Part shown: piece after piece, positions 19,651 to 27,944 of the stretch
Layout: every line of letters starts with the position of its first letter
How positions within the stretch are numbered: the stretch's first letter is position 1
Notes under the pieces: model-generated
What the model was told of the DNA's origin: nothing
Databases searched by the model: none
What the model saw: the letters and a program-made list of their open reading frames with translations, nothing else
Made by a program: the position numbers and the translations under genes
Origin: Novosphingobium sp. SG751A
Lineage (GTDB): Bacteria; Pseudomonadota; Alphaproteobacteria; Sphingomonadales; Sphingomonadaceae
Assembly (NCBI RefSeq): GCF_013149295.1
Contig: NZ_JABGCB010000010.1
Coordinates: forward strand, 62,001-126,000
Direction of reading: 5' to 3'
Length of the DNA stretch: 64,000 nt

Positions 19651-20091
19651 TCAGAACGGCAATTCTCCCAGATCGGGCGCCACCCATTCGCGCCGCGCGG
19701 CCACGCTGAACAGCGTCTCGCGCCGCCAATAGGCCATCGGCCAGTCGCTCTTGCCCAGATCGCCCGCCAGCAGGGCGGTGAGGATTTGTGACAAAGGCGT
19801 GTCACTTTCATAACGCGCGATCTCGGCCCGCGCGGCGCGCAGCGAGGCGATGGTGATCGTTTCGTGATAGCCCGAGGTGTCATCATTCACGCCGCCCACC
19901 GATTCATTATAGGCGCGGATCGCCGCCCCCATCGCCTGAGGTTCCGCAATTTCAGGATGATAGCGTAAAAGCCAAAGCGCGGCGGCCCAATGCGCGTCAT
20001 GAGTCCATTGCTCCTTGGGCAGGCGACGTTCGACCATGCCGCGTGCGATGGCCTCGATGTTTTCGTCGGTAAGGGCGTTCGATTCGTTCAT
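19651..20091 (-). CDS. Conserved hypothetical protein
   Basis: A 146-residue soluble, helix-rich protein. Its most distinctive part is EQWTHDAHWAAALWLLRYH near residues 27-45, followed by AIRAYNESVGGVNDDTSGYHETIT. The Trp, His and Asp-rich motif recurs in uncharacterised bacterial proteins that I recall without a named function; several of these residues could bind a metal, which is speculation. It is separated from greB by about 40 nt on the same strand. Confidence 0.72.
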   Translation of the reverse strand: MNESNALTDENIEAIARGMVERRLPKEQWTHDAHWAAALWLLRYHPEIAEPQAMGAAIRAYNESVGGVNDDTSGYHETITIASLRAARAEIARYESDTPLSQILTALLAGDLGKSDWPMAYWRRETLFSVAARREWVAPDLGELPF

Positions 20092-20136
20092 GGCAAAGGC
20101 ATGGCATTCCGGCTTGCCTGCGTCAAAAAAATGGGA

Positions 20137-20225
20137 TTGTGACAGCTATTTTGTCATAATCCTTCCGATACTTGGCCGTCAATCAGTCCTGCGCCGCCCA
20201 TTTGTGACAGCCGTTTGACATAAAA
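20137..20225 (+). promoter_or_regulatory. Direct-repeat candidate operator upstream of the DUF2490-like gene
   Basis: TTGTGACAGCTATTTTGTCATAA at 20137-20159 and a related copy TTGTGACAGCCGTTTGACATAA at 20202-20223 are direct repeats 65 nt apart, each with TGACA/TGTCA half-sites. The second copy lies about 60 nt before the start of the next gene, with further GTCAT motifs after it. A binding site for a regulator is likely; the regulator is unknown. Confidence 0.45.
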
Positions 20226-20281
20226 GTGTCATCATAGCGTCATAGTTGACGCCGAATTGTCACATACGGGAATCGCAAAAA

Positions 20282-20989
20282 GTGAAGCGCAACACATTTT
20301 ATGCCAAGGCCGTGGGGGCGGCCAAGGCGCTTCTGGCTCTGGCCGCCATCACGCCCGCCGCCGCTATGGCCAGCGATGCCCAGCATTGGGAAATCGTCAC
20401 GGCCACCGCCAATCTGGGCGACGGCTGGCGGGCCTCGGCGGAGAATATCACCCGCTTCAGCCAGTCGCGCGGCTTTTACGAACTGGAACAGAACGTGATG
20501 CTGGGCCATGAGATCGGCGACAAGGGCGGGCCACTGGGCATGGTGTTCTACGTTGGCTATACCCATGACCCGCAATATGCCCATGGCAATTTCGCCATCA
20601 TGGAGCATCGCTTTCGCCAGCAATTGAGCTTCGACCGCCTGCTGACGCTGGGCCCGGTGCGGATTTCGGGCCGGATGCGGGTCGAGCAGCGCTGGCGCGA
20701 GGGCGTGAACGGCACGGCATGGCGGCTGCGTCCCTATATCAAGGCCGCGATGCCGGTGGTGGGCAAGGTCATGCTGGTGGCCGCGCATGAGAGCTTCATC
20801 GACGCCAACCGCAACGGATTTCAGCGCTTGGGCGGAGAGGAGCGGATGCGCAATTCGCTGGGGTTCAACATGCCTCTCAACCGCCGGGTCAATCTCGAAC
20901 TGGGTTATCTGAACCAGCACGGCTTTGTGCCGGGCGGCAAGGATACCAATGACAATGTCGCCACGTTGGAAATCAAGGCGAATTTCTGA
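20282..20989 (+). CDS. DUF2490-like exported outer-membrane-type protein
   Basis: The 235-residue protein starts at GTG (MKRNTFYAKAVGAAKALLALAAITPAAAMA) with a signal peptide. The mature region has alternating beta segments (FYELEQNVMLGHEIG, LGMVFYVGYTHDPQYAHGN, MRVEQRWRE, LRPYIKAAMP, NRRVNLELGYLNQHGF) and ends with Phe, LEIKANF, as expected for an outer-membrane barrel. The pattern matches the DUF2490 family (function unknown). No ATG gives a full signal peptide, so GTG is chosen. The upstream repeated TGACA motifs suggest specific regulation. Confidence 0.75.
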   Translation: MKRNTFYAKAVGAAKALLALAAITPAAAMASDAQHWEIVTATANLGDGWRASAENITRFSQSRGFYELEQNVMLGHEIGDKGGPLGMVFYVGYTHDPQYAHGNFAIMEHRFRQQLSFDRLLTLGPVRISGRMRVEQRWREGVNGTAWRLRPYIKAAMPVVGKVMLVAAHESFIDANRNGFQRLGGEERMRNSLGFNMPLNRRVNLELGYLNQHGFVPGGKDTNDNVATLEIKANF

Positions 20990-21029
20990 CGACTTGCCCA
21001 AGGCGTCCGGGGCGGGCAAACCGGACGCC

Positions 21030-21515
21030 ATGCTGCAAACCTATCTTGCCTATGGCCAATGGGCCAACCGGATACTTATTGATCGCCTGACCGACCTGCC
21101 GGACGCGGTGCTGGATGCGCCGCAGCCGGTGGTGTTCGGTTCGATCCGGCGGACGTATCACCATCTGCTGGTGATCGCGCAGGTCTGGCAGGGGCATCTG
21201 CTGGGCCGCGCGCATGGCTACACCAGCCGCGACCCCGGCCATCCGCCCCGCATGGCGCAGATCGGCGCGGCGCTGGCGGAACTGGATGCATGGTTCCTCG
21301 ATTACGGCGCAGGGCTGAATGCCGATGCGCGCGCGCAGGAGGTCCGCTTCACTTTCATCGGCGGCGGGGATGGTGCGATGACGCGTGAGGCCATCCTGAC
21401 CCATATCGTCAACCACGCCACCTATCACCGGGGTCATATCGTCGCCATGCTGAACGGGGCGGGAATCAGCATGGCGAACAGTGATATGCCGGTTTTCCTT
21501 ACTGCCCCGGCCTGA
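21030..21515 (+). CDS. DinB-like metal-binding protein
   Basis: A 161-residue four-helix protein of the DinB/YfiT superfamily: MLQTYLAYGQWANRIL at the N-terminus, one histidine in TYHHLLVIAQVWQGHLLGRAHG and two in ILTHIVNHATYHRGHIVAML, which would form the family's His-His-His metal site. Members are damage-induced in Bacillus or act as thiol-dependent transferases; no specific role can be given here. The start codon is 40 nt after the previous gene's stop. Its stop overlaps the convergent lytic transglycosylase gene end. Confidence 0.85.
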   Translation: MLQTYLAYGQWANRILIDRLTDLPDAVLDAPQPVVFGSIRRTYHHLLVIAQVWQGHLLGRAHGYTSRDPGHPPRMAQIGAALAELDAWFLDYGAGLNADARAQEVRFTFIGGGDGAMTREAILTHIVNHATYHRGHIVAMLNGAGISMANSDMPVFLTAPA

Positions 21516-23775
21516 CCGGCTGGACCACCGGCGATGAGGTGAAGCTCGGCTGCGGCCCATAGCTGGGCGCGGGCGTCCCCACCGGCGTCCCTGACGGAGC
21601 AGGCACCCCCATCGGCGCAGGCATGACCGCAGGCGGCGGAGGCGGGGCAGGGCGCGGGTCCTTCAGATAATGGCTGAGCGGATTGGCGCCCTTATAGGCC
21701 GCATGGTCGGGATACATTGCCTCGTAAGTGACAGCGTTTTCCAGCACATGGGCAACATAGGAGCGGGTTTCGCTGAAGGGGATCTTCTCGATCCATTCGA
21801 CCCATTCCGGCCCGCCCGGCATGCGCGGATCCCCGCGCGAGGCGATCCATTTGTTCACATTGCCCGGCCCCGCATTATAGGCCGCCACGGCCAGCGGATA
21901 GGACCCGCGATAGGAGGACACCAGCCGCTGGAAATAGGCATTGCCCAGTGTGGTGTTATAAAGCGGATCGTCGATCAGCGCCTGTGTCGAGGAAGGCAGG
22001 CCGAGGCGGCGTGCCTGCTCCGCCGCCGTTCCCGGCATCAACTGCATCAGCCCCCGCGCGCCGGTGCGCGACATGGCGTTCTGGCTGAACTGGCTTTCCT
22101 GGCGCGAAATGGCGTGGATCCATGTCCAGTCGCTGCCCGGAGGCGTTGGCGTGATGGGGAAGGCGGAATCGCGGAAGTTGTTGAAGCCTGCGTTCTCCGC
22201 CGCCTGGCCCACGATCACGGCCAGATCGCGCCGCCCCAGCGCGCGCGCAAGATCGGCCACCAGCGTGAAATCGGCCTCGACCTTGGCCTGATTGGCGATT
22301 TCGCGGAAGAAACGAATCGTGGTCTGCCATTCGGCATCGCGGGCCACTTCGCGCACGGCCTGGGTGATCGGGCGGGCGGCAAAGTCGCGGGCCTGCGCAT
22401 GGGTGGGCGTGGCGCGGCGTCCATCATGCAGCGGCGGAATCGGCAGGCCCAGACGTTCCAGCGCCAGCAATCCGTGGAACTGATCGGGGAATTGCGCGGC
22501 CCAGCGGTAATATTCAAACGCGCCATTGGTCTGCCCAACGCTGTCCAGCGCGCGGCCTGCCCAGTAATAGCCCTTGGCCCGCGTCATCGGGGTGCGCGCG
22601 GCATGGGCGTAATTATAGAACAATTGCGCCGCGCCTTCCGGGTTGCGCAATTGCCAGAGCGCGGTGGTCCCGCCCAGCCACATCAGCGAGGTGTAATCGT
22701 CGCGCACGCCAAAGGCCATTTGCGCAATCTCGCTGCCCTCGGGGAAGCCTTCGGTGGCGCCTTGCGCGATGCGCAGCGAATCGGAAGGTCCGCCCGCGCG
22801 CGCGGCGGCCAGCAACACCCCCGTCCAGCGGCGCGGATCCAGCGCCGGGCGGGCCAGCGGCGGACGGGTGGCCAGCAGGCTGGCCGCCTCGGCCCCGCGC
22901 CCGCGCCGGATCAGATAGCGCGCCCGGTCCACCAGATAGCCCGGATCGGAGAGCATTTCAGGCGTGGCGGCCATCAGCGCCGGAGTAGGCGCGGCAGGAG
23001 CGGCCGGGGCAACGAGGCCGGGATTGGCCTCGGCGGTGATGCGGGCCATTTCGGCCTGTTCATCGGCGGTGCGCGCGGTGGCGGCGACCTGTTCTATCGC
23101 ATCGGGCCCGACCATCGGCGTTTCCACGCCCGCGCCCTGCTGAATGGCCAGACGCGCCTGAGCCACGGCCCAGCGGGTCTGCGAGGCGCGGGTGAGGGCG
23201 CGCGCGGCCTGCGCGGTCGATCCGTCCCAGAGCAGCGCCTCCAGCCGCGAATCATGATCGGTCTGGGCGAATCTGTCGCCCCAGCGCGAGAGAATCGCCG
23301 CCTCCGCCGCATCGCTCATCGCGCCGCCGCGCCATGCTGCGCGGGCCACATCGGCCGCATCACGCGCCCGGCCCTCTGCCGCCAGCGCCAGCGCATATTG
23401 CGCGCGCGCCGGATTGGTCAGCGGGGGAAAACGATCAAACAGCGCCACGATCCGGGCTGAGGACACGTTCTGGATCGCCAGCGATTTTTCCGCCGCGCGG
23501 CGCAGGCTCTCCTCCAGAGGAAAGCCCGGCCATGCCAGCACAAAGCCCGCATAGGCATCAAAGCCCTGATTTTCCGTGCCGACCAGTGATTTCCACCGGG
23601 CAATGGCCGGGGCCACGGCGCCGGGTGCGCCGGCCTTTAGCTCGGCGCGGGCGCGGTCCCATTCGGCGCCCTCCTGACATTGCGCAGGCACGGACAGAAC
23701 CGCCATCGCCAGTAGGGCCAGCGAGGCTATTCGGCGCCGACGGCGCGCAGAGGTGGATTTCGAACGGGGCATCAT
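21499..23775 (-). CDS. slt: Soluble lytic murein transglycosylase (Slt family)
   Basis: A 758-residue exported protein with a basic-then-hydrophobic signal peptide, a large superhelical alpha domain (about residues 40-560) and a C-terminal SLT domain. The catalytic Glu is in HAISRQESQFS, with GLMQLMPGTA and AVAAYNAGPGNV following. The last roughly 60 residues are a Pro/Ala-rich low-complexity tail (PPPPPAVMPAPMG) not needed for catalysis. It cleaves peptidoglycan between MurNAc and GlcNAc. The ATG at 23775 is preferred over a GTG four codons upstream. Its 3' end overlaps the convergent DinB-like gene by 17 nt. Confidence 0.9.
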   Translation of the reverse strand: MMPRSKSTSARRRRRIASLALLAMAVLSVPAQCQEGAEWDRARAELKAGAPGAVAPAIARWKSLVGTENQGFDAYAGFVLAWPGFPLEESLRRAAEKSLAIQNVSSARIVALFDRFPPLTNPARAQYALALAAEGRARDAADVARAAWRGGAMSDAAEAAILSRWGDRFAQTDHDSRLEALLWDGSTAQAARALTRASQTRWAVAQARLAIQQGAGVETPMVGPDAIEQVAATARTADEQAEMARITAEANPGLVAPAAPAAPTPALMAATPEMLSDPGYLVDRARYLIRRGRGAEAASLLATRPPLARPALDPRRWTGVLLAAARAGGPSDSLRIAQGATEGFPEGSEIAQMAFGVRDDYTSLMWLGGTTALWQLRNPEGAAQLFYNYAHAARTPMTRAKGYYWAGRALDSVGQTNGAFEYYRWAAQFPDQFHGLLALERLGLPIPPLHDGRRATPTHAQARDFAARPITQAVREVARDAEWQTTIRFFREIANQAKVEADFTLVADLARALGRRDLAVIVGQAAENAGFNNFRDSAFPITPTPPGSDWTWIHAISRQESQFSQNAMSRTGARGLMQLMPGTAAEQARRLGLPSSTQALIDDPLYNTTLGNAYFQRLVSSYRGSYPLAVAAYNAGPGNVNKWIASRGDPRMPGGPEWVEWIEKIPFSETRSYVAHVLENAVTYEAMYPDHAAYKGANPLSHYLKDPRPAPPPPPAVMPAPMGVPAPSGTPVGTPAPSYGPQPSFTSSPVVQPVRPGQ

Positions 23776-23896
23776 GGTGCTGGACACGATGGCCTATGGC
23801 TCCTTATCAGGCGTTGCGATAGTAGGCGCCGGCCCATGGCGCGGCAGGCGTAATGCCATGCCGCCTATAGGTGGGCGATGAAAGAGGATAAAGTCG

Positions 23897-24781
23897 ATGT
23901 TTTCCGGTTCCATACCCGCTCTGGTGACACCTTTTCGCGATGGAGCGTTTGACGAGCCGACTTTCCGCCGTTTGGTGGACTGGCAGATCGAGAACGGTTC
24001 GAGCGCTTTGGTGCCTTGCGGGACGACGGGGGAAAATTCCACCCTGTCGAATGCCGAACACCACCGTGTGATCGAGGTCTGCATCGAGCAGGCTGCAGGG
24101 CGCGTGCCGGTGATCGCCGGTTGCGGCAGCAATGATACGCAAAACGCCTTGTTGCACATGACTTTTTCCAAGAAATGCGGGGCCGCCGCCGCGCTGCTCG
24201 TCGCGCCCTATTATAATCGTCCTTCGCAGGAAGGGTTGCTTGCCCATTTCTCCTATCTGGCCGAACATATCGACCTGCCGATCGTGCTGTACAATGTGCC
24301 GGCGCGCACCGTCACCGATATCAAGCCGGAAACAGTGATCGAACTGGCGCGCCGATTCCCGCAGCGGATTGTCGGCATCAAGGACGCCAGCGGCGACCTC
24401 TCGCGCGTGACCGATCACCGCATGGGCATCAGCAAGGACTTCTGCCAGCTTTCGGGCGACGATGAACTGGCGCTGCCTTTCAGCGCGGCGGGCGGGGTCG
24501 GGTGCATCTCGGTGACGGCCAATGTCGCGCCGCGTTTGTGCGCCGATTTTCAGGCAGCCTGCGCGGCGGGCAATCTGGCCGAGGCGCGCCGGTTGAACGA
24601 TCTGCTCTATCCGTTGCACTATGCCATGTTCGAGGATGCCTCGCCGGGGCCGGTGAAGTATGCCTTGTCCAAGGTGTTCGAAGGCTTTGGCGCGGAGCTG
24701 CGCCTGCCGCTGGTGCCTTGCAATGAGGGCGCGCGCAAGGCGGTGGATGCGGCTTTGGTGCATGCCGGGTTGGTGAAGTGA
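23897..24781 (+). CDS. dapA: 4-hydroxy-tetrahydrodipicolinate synthase
   Basis: The 294-residue protein is a canonical DapA: CGTTGENSTL (Thr43/Thr44), Tyr132 in IVLYNVPART, and Schiff-base Lys162 in IVGIKDASGD. It condenses pyruvate with aspartate semialdehyde in lysine and diaminopimelate synthesis. AGAGGA upstream supports the start. Downstream lies copy A of the dispersed repeat and a terminator. Confidence 0.97.
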   Translation: MFSGSIPALVTPFRDGAFDEPTFRRLVDWQIENGSSALVPCGTTGENSTLSNAEHHRVIEVCIEQAAGRVPVIAGCGSNDTQNALLHMTFSKKCGAAAALLVAPYYNRPSQEGLLAHFSYLAEHIDLPIVLYNVPARTVTDIKPETVIELARRFPQRIVGIKDASGDLSRVTDHRMGISKDFCQLSGDDELALPFSAAGGVGCISVTANVAPRLCADFQAACAAGNLAEARRLNDLLYPLHYAMFEDASPGPVKYALSKVFEGFGAELRLPLVPCNEGARKAVDAALVHAGLVK

Positions 24782-24792
24782 TGTAAGGAGGT

Positions 24793-25023
24793 TTTGCCTC
24801 CGGCGGGCAAAGGGTCTCGACCCTTTGCAATCCCGTTAATGGGTTTGGACGGCTTCGTTGCGTGTGCGGCGGGGCCGTCTTTTTTATGGGCTGCGGCGCA
24901 GCGAAGTTGGGTTTGTTGGCGTCGAAGGCTTTATTGTTCCATCGTCGCGTCCGACTCCTTTGGACGAGCCCTGGGCGTAACAAAGACAGTAACGGGAGTG
25001 CGAGAGTCTGGGCCCTCGCATTT
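24793..25023 (+). repeat. Dispersed palindromic element, copy A
   Basis: M1 is at 24793-24840 (TTTGCCTCCGGCGGGCAAA then AAAGGGTC-TCG-ACCCTTTGCAATCCCG), 12 nt after the dapA stop. The hairpin M2 is degenerate here, but the segment CGTCCGACTCC near 24949 matches the conserved inter-module stretch of copies D and E. M3 at 24991-25023 is an imperfect palindrome (GCGAGAGTCTGGGCCCTCGC). Confidence 0.75.
24848..24886 (+). terminator. Intrinsic terminator after dapA
   Basis: GACGGC (24848-24853) pairs with GCCGTC (24874-24879) and is followed by TTTTTT. It sits inside repeat copy A. Confidence 0.65.
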
Positions 25024-25031
25024 AGATTTTC

Positions 25032-25047
25032 TTACACACTTGTGTAA
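25032..25047 (+). promoter_or_regulatory. Candidate TetR operator
   Basis: A perfect 7-bp inverted repeat, TTACACA-CT-TGTGTAA, lies 68 nt upstream of the CmcJ-like start, where a promoter is expected. TetR regulators bind palindromes of this size, and a TetR gene follows downstream. Confidence 0.5.
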
Positions 25048-25114
25048 TTTGCTAACATCCGTTACCTTCCTCCTCGCGCCGCCCAAGAGCGCGAATCCGA
25101 GAGAGGAGCAGTTG

Positions 25115-26032
25115 ATGGCCACCACCTTTGACCCCACCCATGACGCCGTGGAGGATCAGCAGCGGCAGGCGCCCGCCCTGATCCGCTATCTGGCGCCGGG
25201 AGATTTCGTCACCCGGCGCTATGTTCGTGCGGGGGCTGAGATCAACACTGGCGAATATCGCGATTACGAGGCGGTGGTGCGCGACGGCATGCCGATCCGC
25301 GATCACTTCGCCTTTGACACGCATGGCTTCATGATCGGTAAGGGGCCCAGCACGGTCGAGGATTTCTGGAACCGCGACGAGGTGAACGAAAAATATCACG
25401 CCGAGGCTGCGCAGATTATTCGCGACCTGACCGGCGCCGACCGGGTGGCCACGCAGGGTTGGATGATCCGCACCAGCGCTGATCTTTCGACTCGTGCTCA
25501 GGAAAAGACCGAAAATTATCAACATGCCGGTGGCATTCAGCCGCCCGCAGGCGAAGCCCATGTCGATTACAATACGCTGACCGGCCAAAAGGCGGCGGCC
25601 CGGATGCATGAACAGCATTTTGGATCGCGCGATGGCTATCGCCGCTTCTGCTGTGTCTCGCTGTGGCGTACCTTTTCGCCTGGGCCGCAGGATTGGCCGC
25701 TGGCGGTGTGCGATGGGCGTTCGGTTGCTGATTCCGAGGGCGTCTCAAATACGCTGTTTGTGGTCGATGAATTTCCGGTGGGCGATGCTCTCACTGCGCC
25801 TGTAGAAGGCGAGGACCAGATGATCGCTGCCTATATTTTCCGCCAAAATCAGGCGCATCGCTGGTGGTATTTTTCGAACATGAGCCGCGATGATGTGCTC
25901 TTGTTCAAGTTTCACGACAGCGATCACACCCGCACCTGGCGCTGTCCGCACACGGCCTTTCACGACACCAGTCTGCCCGGTGTCCAAATTCGCGCCAGCA
26001 TCGAATTGCGGGCGGTTGCCTATTGGGATTGA
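25115..26032 (+). CDS. CmcJ/NvfI-family putative iron/2-oxoglutarate oxygenase
   Basis: A 305-residue protein resembling the CmcJ/NvfI/gibberellin-desaturase-like family: an N-terminal strand region, then HVDYN (His149-x-Asp151), LAVCDGRSV, DVLLFKFHDSD and CPHTAFHD, with the C-terminal RASIELRAVAYWD. The HxD and later His, followed by an Arg-containing motif, are the expected iron and 2-oxoglutarate ligands. GAGAGGAGC precedes the ATG at 25115. The substrate is unknown; relatives act in secondary metabolism or on steroids and terpenoids. With the adjacent TetR gene it forms a small accessory-like cassette. Confidence 0.8.
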   Translation: MATTFDPTHDAVEDQQRQAPALIRYLAPGDFVTRRYVRAGAEINTGEYRDYEAVVRDGMPIRDHFAFDTHGFMIGKGPSTVEDFWNRDEVNEKYHAEAAQIIRDLTGADRVATQGWMIRTSADLSTRAQEKTENYQHAGGIQPPAGEAHVDYNTLTGQKAAARMHEQHFGSRDGYRRFCCVSLWRTFSPGPQDWPLAVCDGRSVADSEGVSNTLFVVDEFPVGDALTAPVEGEDQMIAAYIFRQNQAHRWWYFSNMSRDDVLLFKFHDSDHTRTWRCPHTAFHDTSLPGVQIRASIELRAVAYWD

Positions 26033-26078
26033 TGGTCGATCTTGCTCTTCGCGATACCCAAAGGGGCAACTAACCCAT

Positions 26079-26093
26079 CGCTAACCATTAGCG
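26079..26093. promoter_or_regulatory. Short inverted repeat upstream of tetR-family gene
   Basis: CGCTAA-CCA-TTAGCG is a perfect 6-bp inverted repeat 45 nt after the oxygenase stop and about 180 nt before the regulator start, within an AT-richer stretch. It could be a regulator site or a small hairpin. Confidence 0.35.
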
Positions 26094-26275
26094 AATCTGG
26101 GCTTTTGATCGAGCCGTAGAGGATCACATGGTAGCGGTGGGGTGAATTTGATTTTACGACGAATTTCTGACTATTGTGCGAAAAATCCGAACGGTTCCTG
26201 AATAAATCACCCCTTATAGAGGGAAAACAGATTAAACAGCTTGATTTTCCAACGAATGTGGAATTGCCAAGGGGG

Positions 26276-26899
26276 ATGTCGGAAACGCGCCAGACTTTAG
26301 AACAGCGTCGCAATCGCAATTATGAGGAGACACACCGCCAGCTAGTGGAACGGGCGGTGGGACTGATAGGGCGCGATGGTGTCGAATCTTTAACCGTGGC
26401 AACGCTTGCGCGTGATGCCCGGATGAACCGTTCGACTGTATACTACCATTTTGACAGTCGCGAATCATTGTTGGCGGCCGCCAAGGGATGGTTTGGGGCA
26501 AGATTGAGCGAAATGATGGTCGCGCCCGGCGATTCGCAGGCGTGGCTGGAAAAGGCCGTCCATTTTTCGCTGACCAACCCCGAATTGATGCATGAATGGA
26601 TTATGGATCTGGTCAAGGACACGCCGATCCATCGCAATTTTCCCCGCTGGGACGATCTGGTCGAACTGGCTTCGCGCTCGCCCCAAGTGGTGCGCCATGA
26701 GGATGGCAAGGGCGGGCCTTCCGCCGCTCTGCCTCAGGATGCCGAGATTTGGGCCACGATGTTGCTGGCCAGTGTGGTGATAGCACCGCGTGTATTTCGC
26801 ATGGCGGTCCGCCCCGATCAGGAAATCGAGCTGGTGTCGCGCCATTATGCGCAATTGCTGCGCAGGATGTTGCAGTCGACCCAGCGTGCTGCAAGATAA
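26276..26899 (+). CDS. TetR family transcriptional regulator
   Basis: A 207-residue regulator. The DNA-binding domain lies near residues 10-65: LTVATLARDARMNRSTVYYHFDSRESLL is a typical TetR helix-turn-helix. The C-terminal ligand domain is not family-specific (LMHEWIMDLVKDTP). AAGGGGG lies close to the ATG at 26276; longer in-frame starts lack one. It follows the oxygenase gene in the same direction and most likely represses it and itself, which is inferred from position and palindromes. Confidence 0.87.
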   Translation: MSETRQTLEQRRNRNYEETHRQLVERAVGLIGRDGVESLTVATLARDARMNRSTVYYHFDSRESLLAAAKGWFGARLSEMMVAPGDSQAWLEKAVHFSLTNPELMHEWIMDLVKDTPIHRNFPRWDDLVELASRSPQVVRHEDGKGGPSAALPQDAEIWATMLLASVVIAPRVFRMAVRPDQEIELVSRHYAQLLRRMLQSTQRAAR

Positions 26900-26981
26900 G
26901 GGATGGGTGCGCCATGAATTGCGACAGACTGCCTTGCGCTTTCACTTGGCGTTCAGCCAGACGCTGGTTATAGGCCAAAGC

Positions 26982-27788
26982 ATGTCTAAGCCCAGCATCA
27001 GCCTGTCGCCGCGTGTTCTCCTCCTTGCCTGTGCCGTTGGCGCGATGGCGATCACCGGCGGTTGCGCCGGACGGGGCAAGAAGCCCAAGGATACCGCCTA
27101 TGTCGCGCGCGACGTCGATTCGCTCTATCTGGAGGCGAAGAAGCGTCTGGATCAGGGTGAGGACAAGACCGCCGCGGCCCTGTTTGACGAGGTGGAGCGT
27201 CAGCACCCCTACAGCCCCTGGGCCCGCCGCGCACAGTTGATGAGCGCGTTTTCCTATTATTCGGCGCGCGATTACGCCAAGTCGGTGCAGTCGGCGCAGC
27301 GCTTCCTTTCGATCCATCCGGGCAACAAGGATGCGCCTTACGCCTATTACCTCATCGCGATGAGCTATTACGAGCAGATCAGCGATGTCAGCCGCGATCA
27401 GAAGATCACGCTTCAGGCGCTCTCGGCGCTCAATGACGTGGTGCGCCGCTATCCCAACACGCGCTATGCCACCGATGCGCGGCTCAAGGTCGATCTGGTG
27501 AATGACCATCTGGCCGGCAAGGAAATGGACATTGGCCGCTTTTACGAGCGTTCGGGCCGTTGGCTGGCCGCCGATATCCGTTTCCGCAACGTGATCGACA
27601 AGTATCAGACGACCAGCCACACCGCCGAGGCGCTGTTCCGTCTGGTGGAAACCAATCTGGCGCTGGGCATTCCGGCAGAGGCGCAGAAATACGCCGCCGT
27701 GCTGGGGGCGAACTATCCGGGCAGCGAGTGGTATGAGAAGGCCTATGCGATGATGGGCAAATATGCCCCCGGCACCAAGGTCAGCTGA
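26982..27788 (+). CDS. bamD: Outer-membrane assembly lipoprotein BamD
   Basis: A 268-residue lipoprotein with lipobox ITGGC and five TPR-type repeats: SLYLEAKKRLDQGED, NPY-like HPYSPWARRAQL, SAQRFLSIHPGNKDAPYAYYLIAMSYYEQI, LNDVVRRYPNTRYATDARLK and VIDKYQTTSHTAEALFRLVE. It is an essential part of the BAM complex that folds outer-membrane proteins. The ATG at 26982 is chosen because it precedes the signal peptide directly. It follows the TetR gene by 82 nt but is functionally unrelated. Confidence 0.95.
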   Translation: MSKPSISLSPRVLLLACAVGAMAITGGCAGRGKKPKDTAYVARDVDSLYLEAKKRLDQGEDKTAAALFDEVERQHPYSPWARRAQLMSAFSYYSARDYAKSVQSAQRFLSIHPGNKDAPYAYYLIAMSYYEQISDVSRDQKITLQALSALNDVVRRYPNTRYATDARLKVDLVNDHLAGKEMDIGRFYERSGRWLAADIRFRNVIDKYQTTSHTAEALFRLVETNLALGIPAEAQKYAAVLGANYPGSEWYEKAYAMMGKYAPGTKVS

Positions 27789-27810
27789 TCGTTCCAAACG
27801 GCGGTTTTAC

Positions 27811-27845
27811 AAAGGCCCGCGCCCGCAACGGCGCGGGCCTTTTGC
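27811..27845 (+). terminator. Rho-independent terminator of bamD
   Basis: AAAGGCCCGCGCC pairs with GGCGCGGGCCTTT (27831-27843) across a 7-nt loop, with T's continuing. It lies 22 nt after the bamD stop. Confidence 0.88.
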
Positions 27846-27905
27846 GTTGAAACGCAGGGGAAGGGCATATCTGTGCACGACACCGTGGAATGTCTAACCC
27901 GGTGA

Positions 27906-27935
27906 TTGACATTTTCTTCGGATGAGCGCTGTTAT
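27906..27935 (+). promoter_or_regulatory. Candidate sigma-70 promoter of the Rrf2 gene
   Basis: TTGACA at 27906-27911 is followed after 18 nt by TGTTAT at 27930-27935. The start codon at 27945 lies only 9 nt after the -10, so the transcript would be nearly leaderless. Confidence 0.45.
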
Positions 27936-27944
27936 GCCGCCGCC

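Noticed and set aside
25032..25047. A shared operator with the TTACACAC near 33431
   Set aside because: The second site has only one half-site with no inverted partner.
24794..25114. Upstream in-frame extension of the CmcJ-like gene
   Set aside because: It would translate the palindromic repeat, terminator and promoter; the ATG at 25115 has a good ribosome site.
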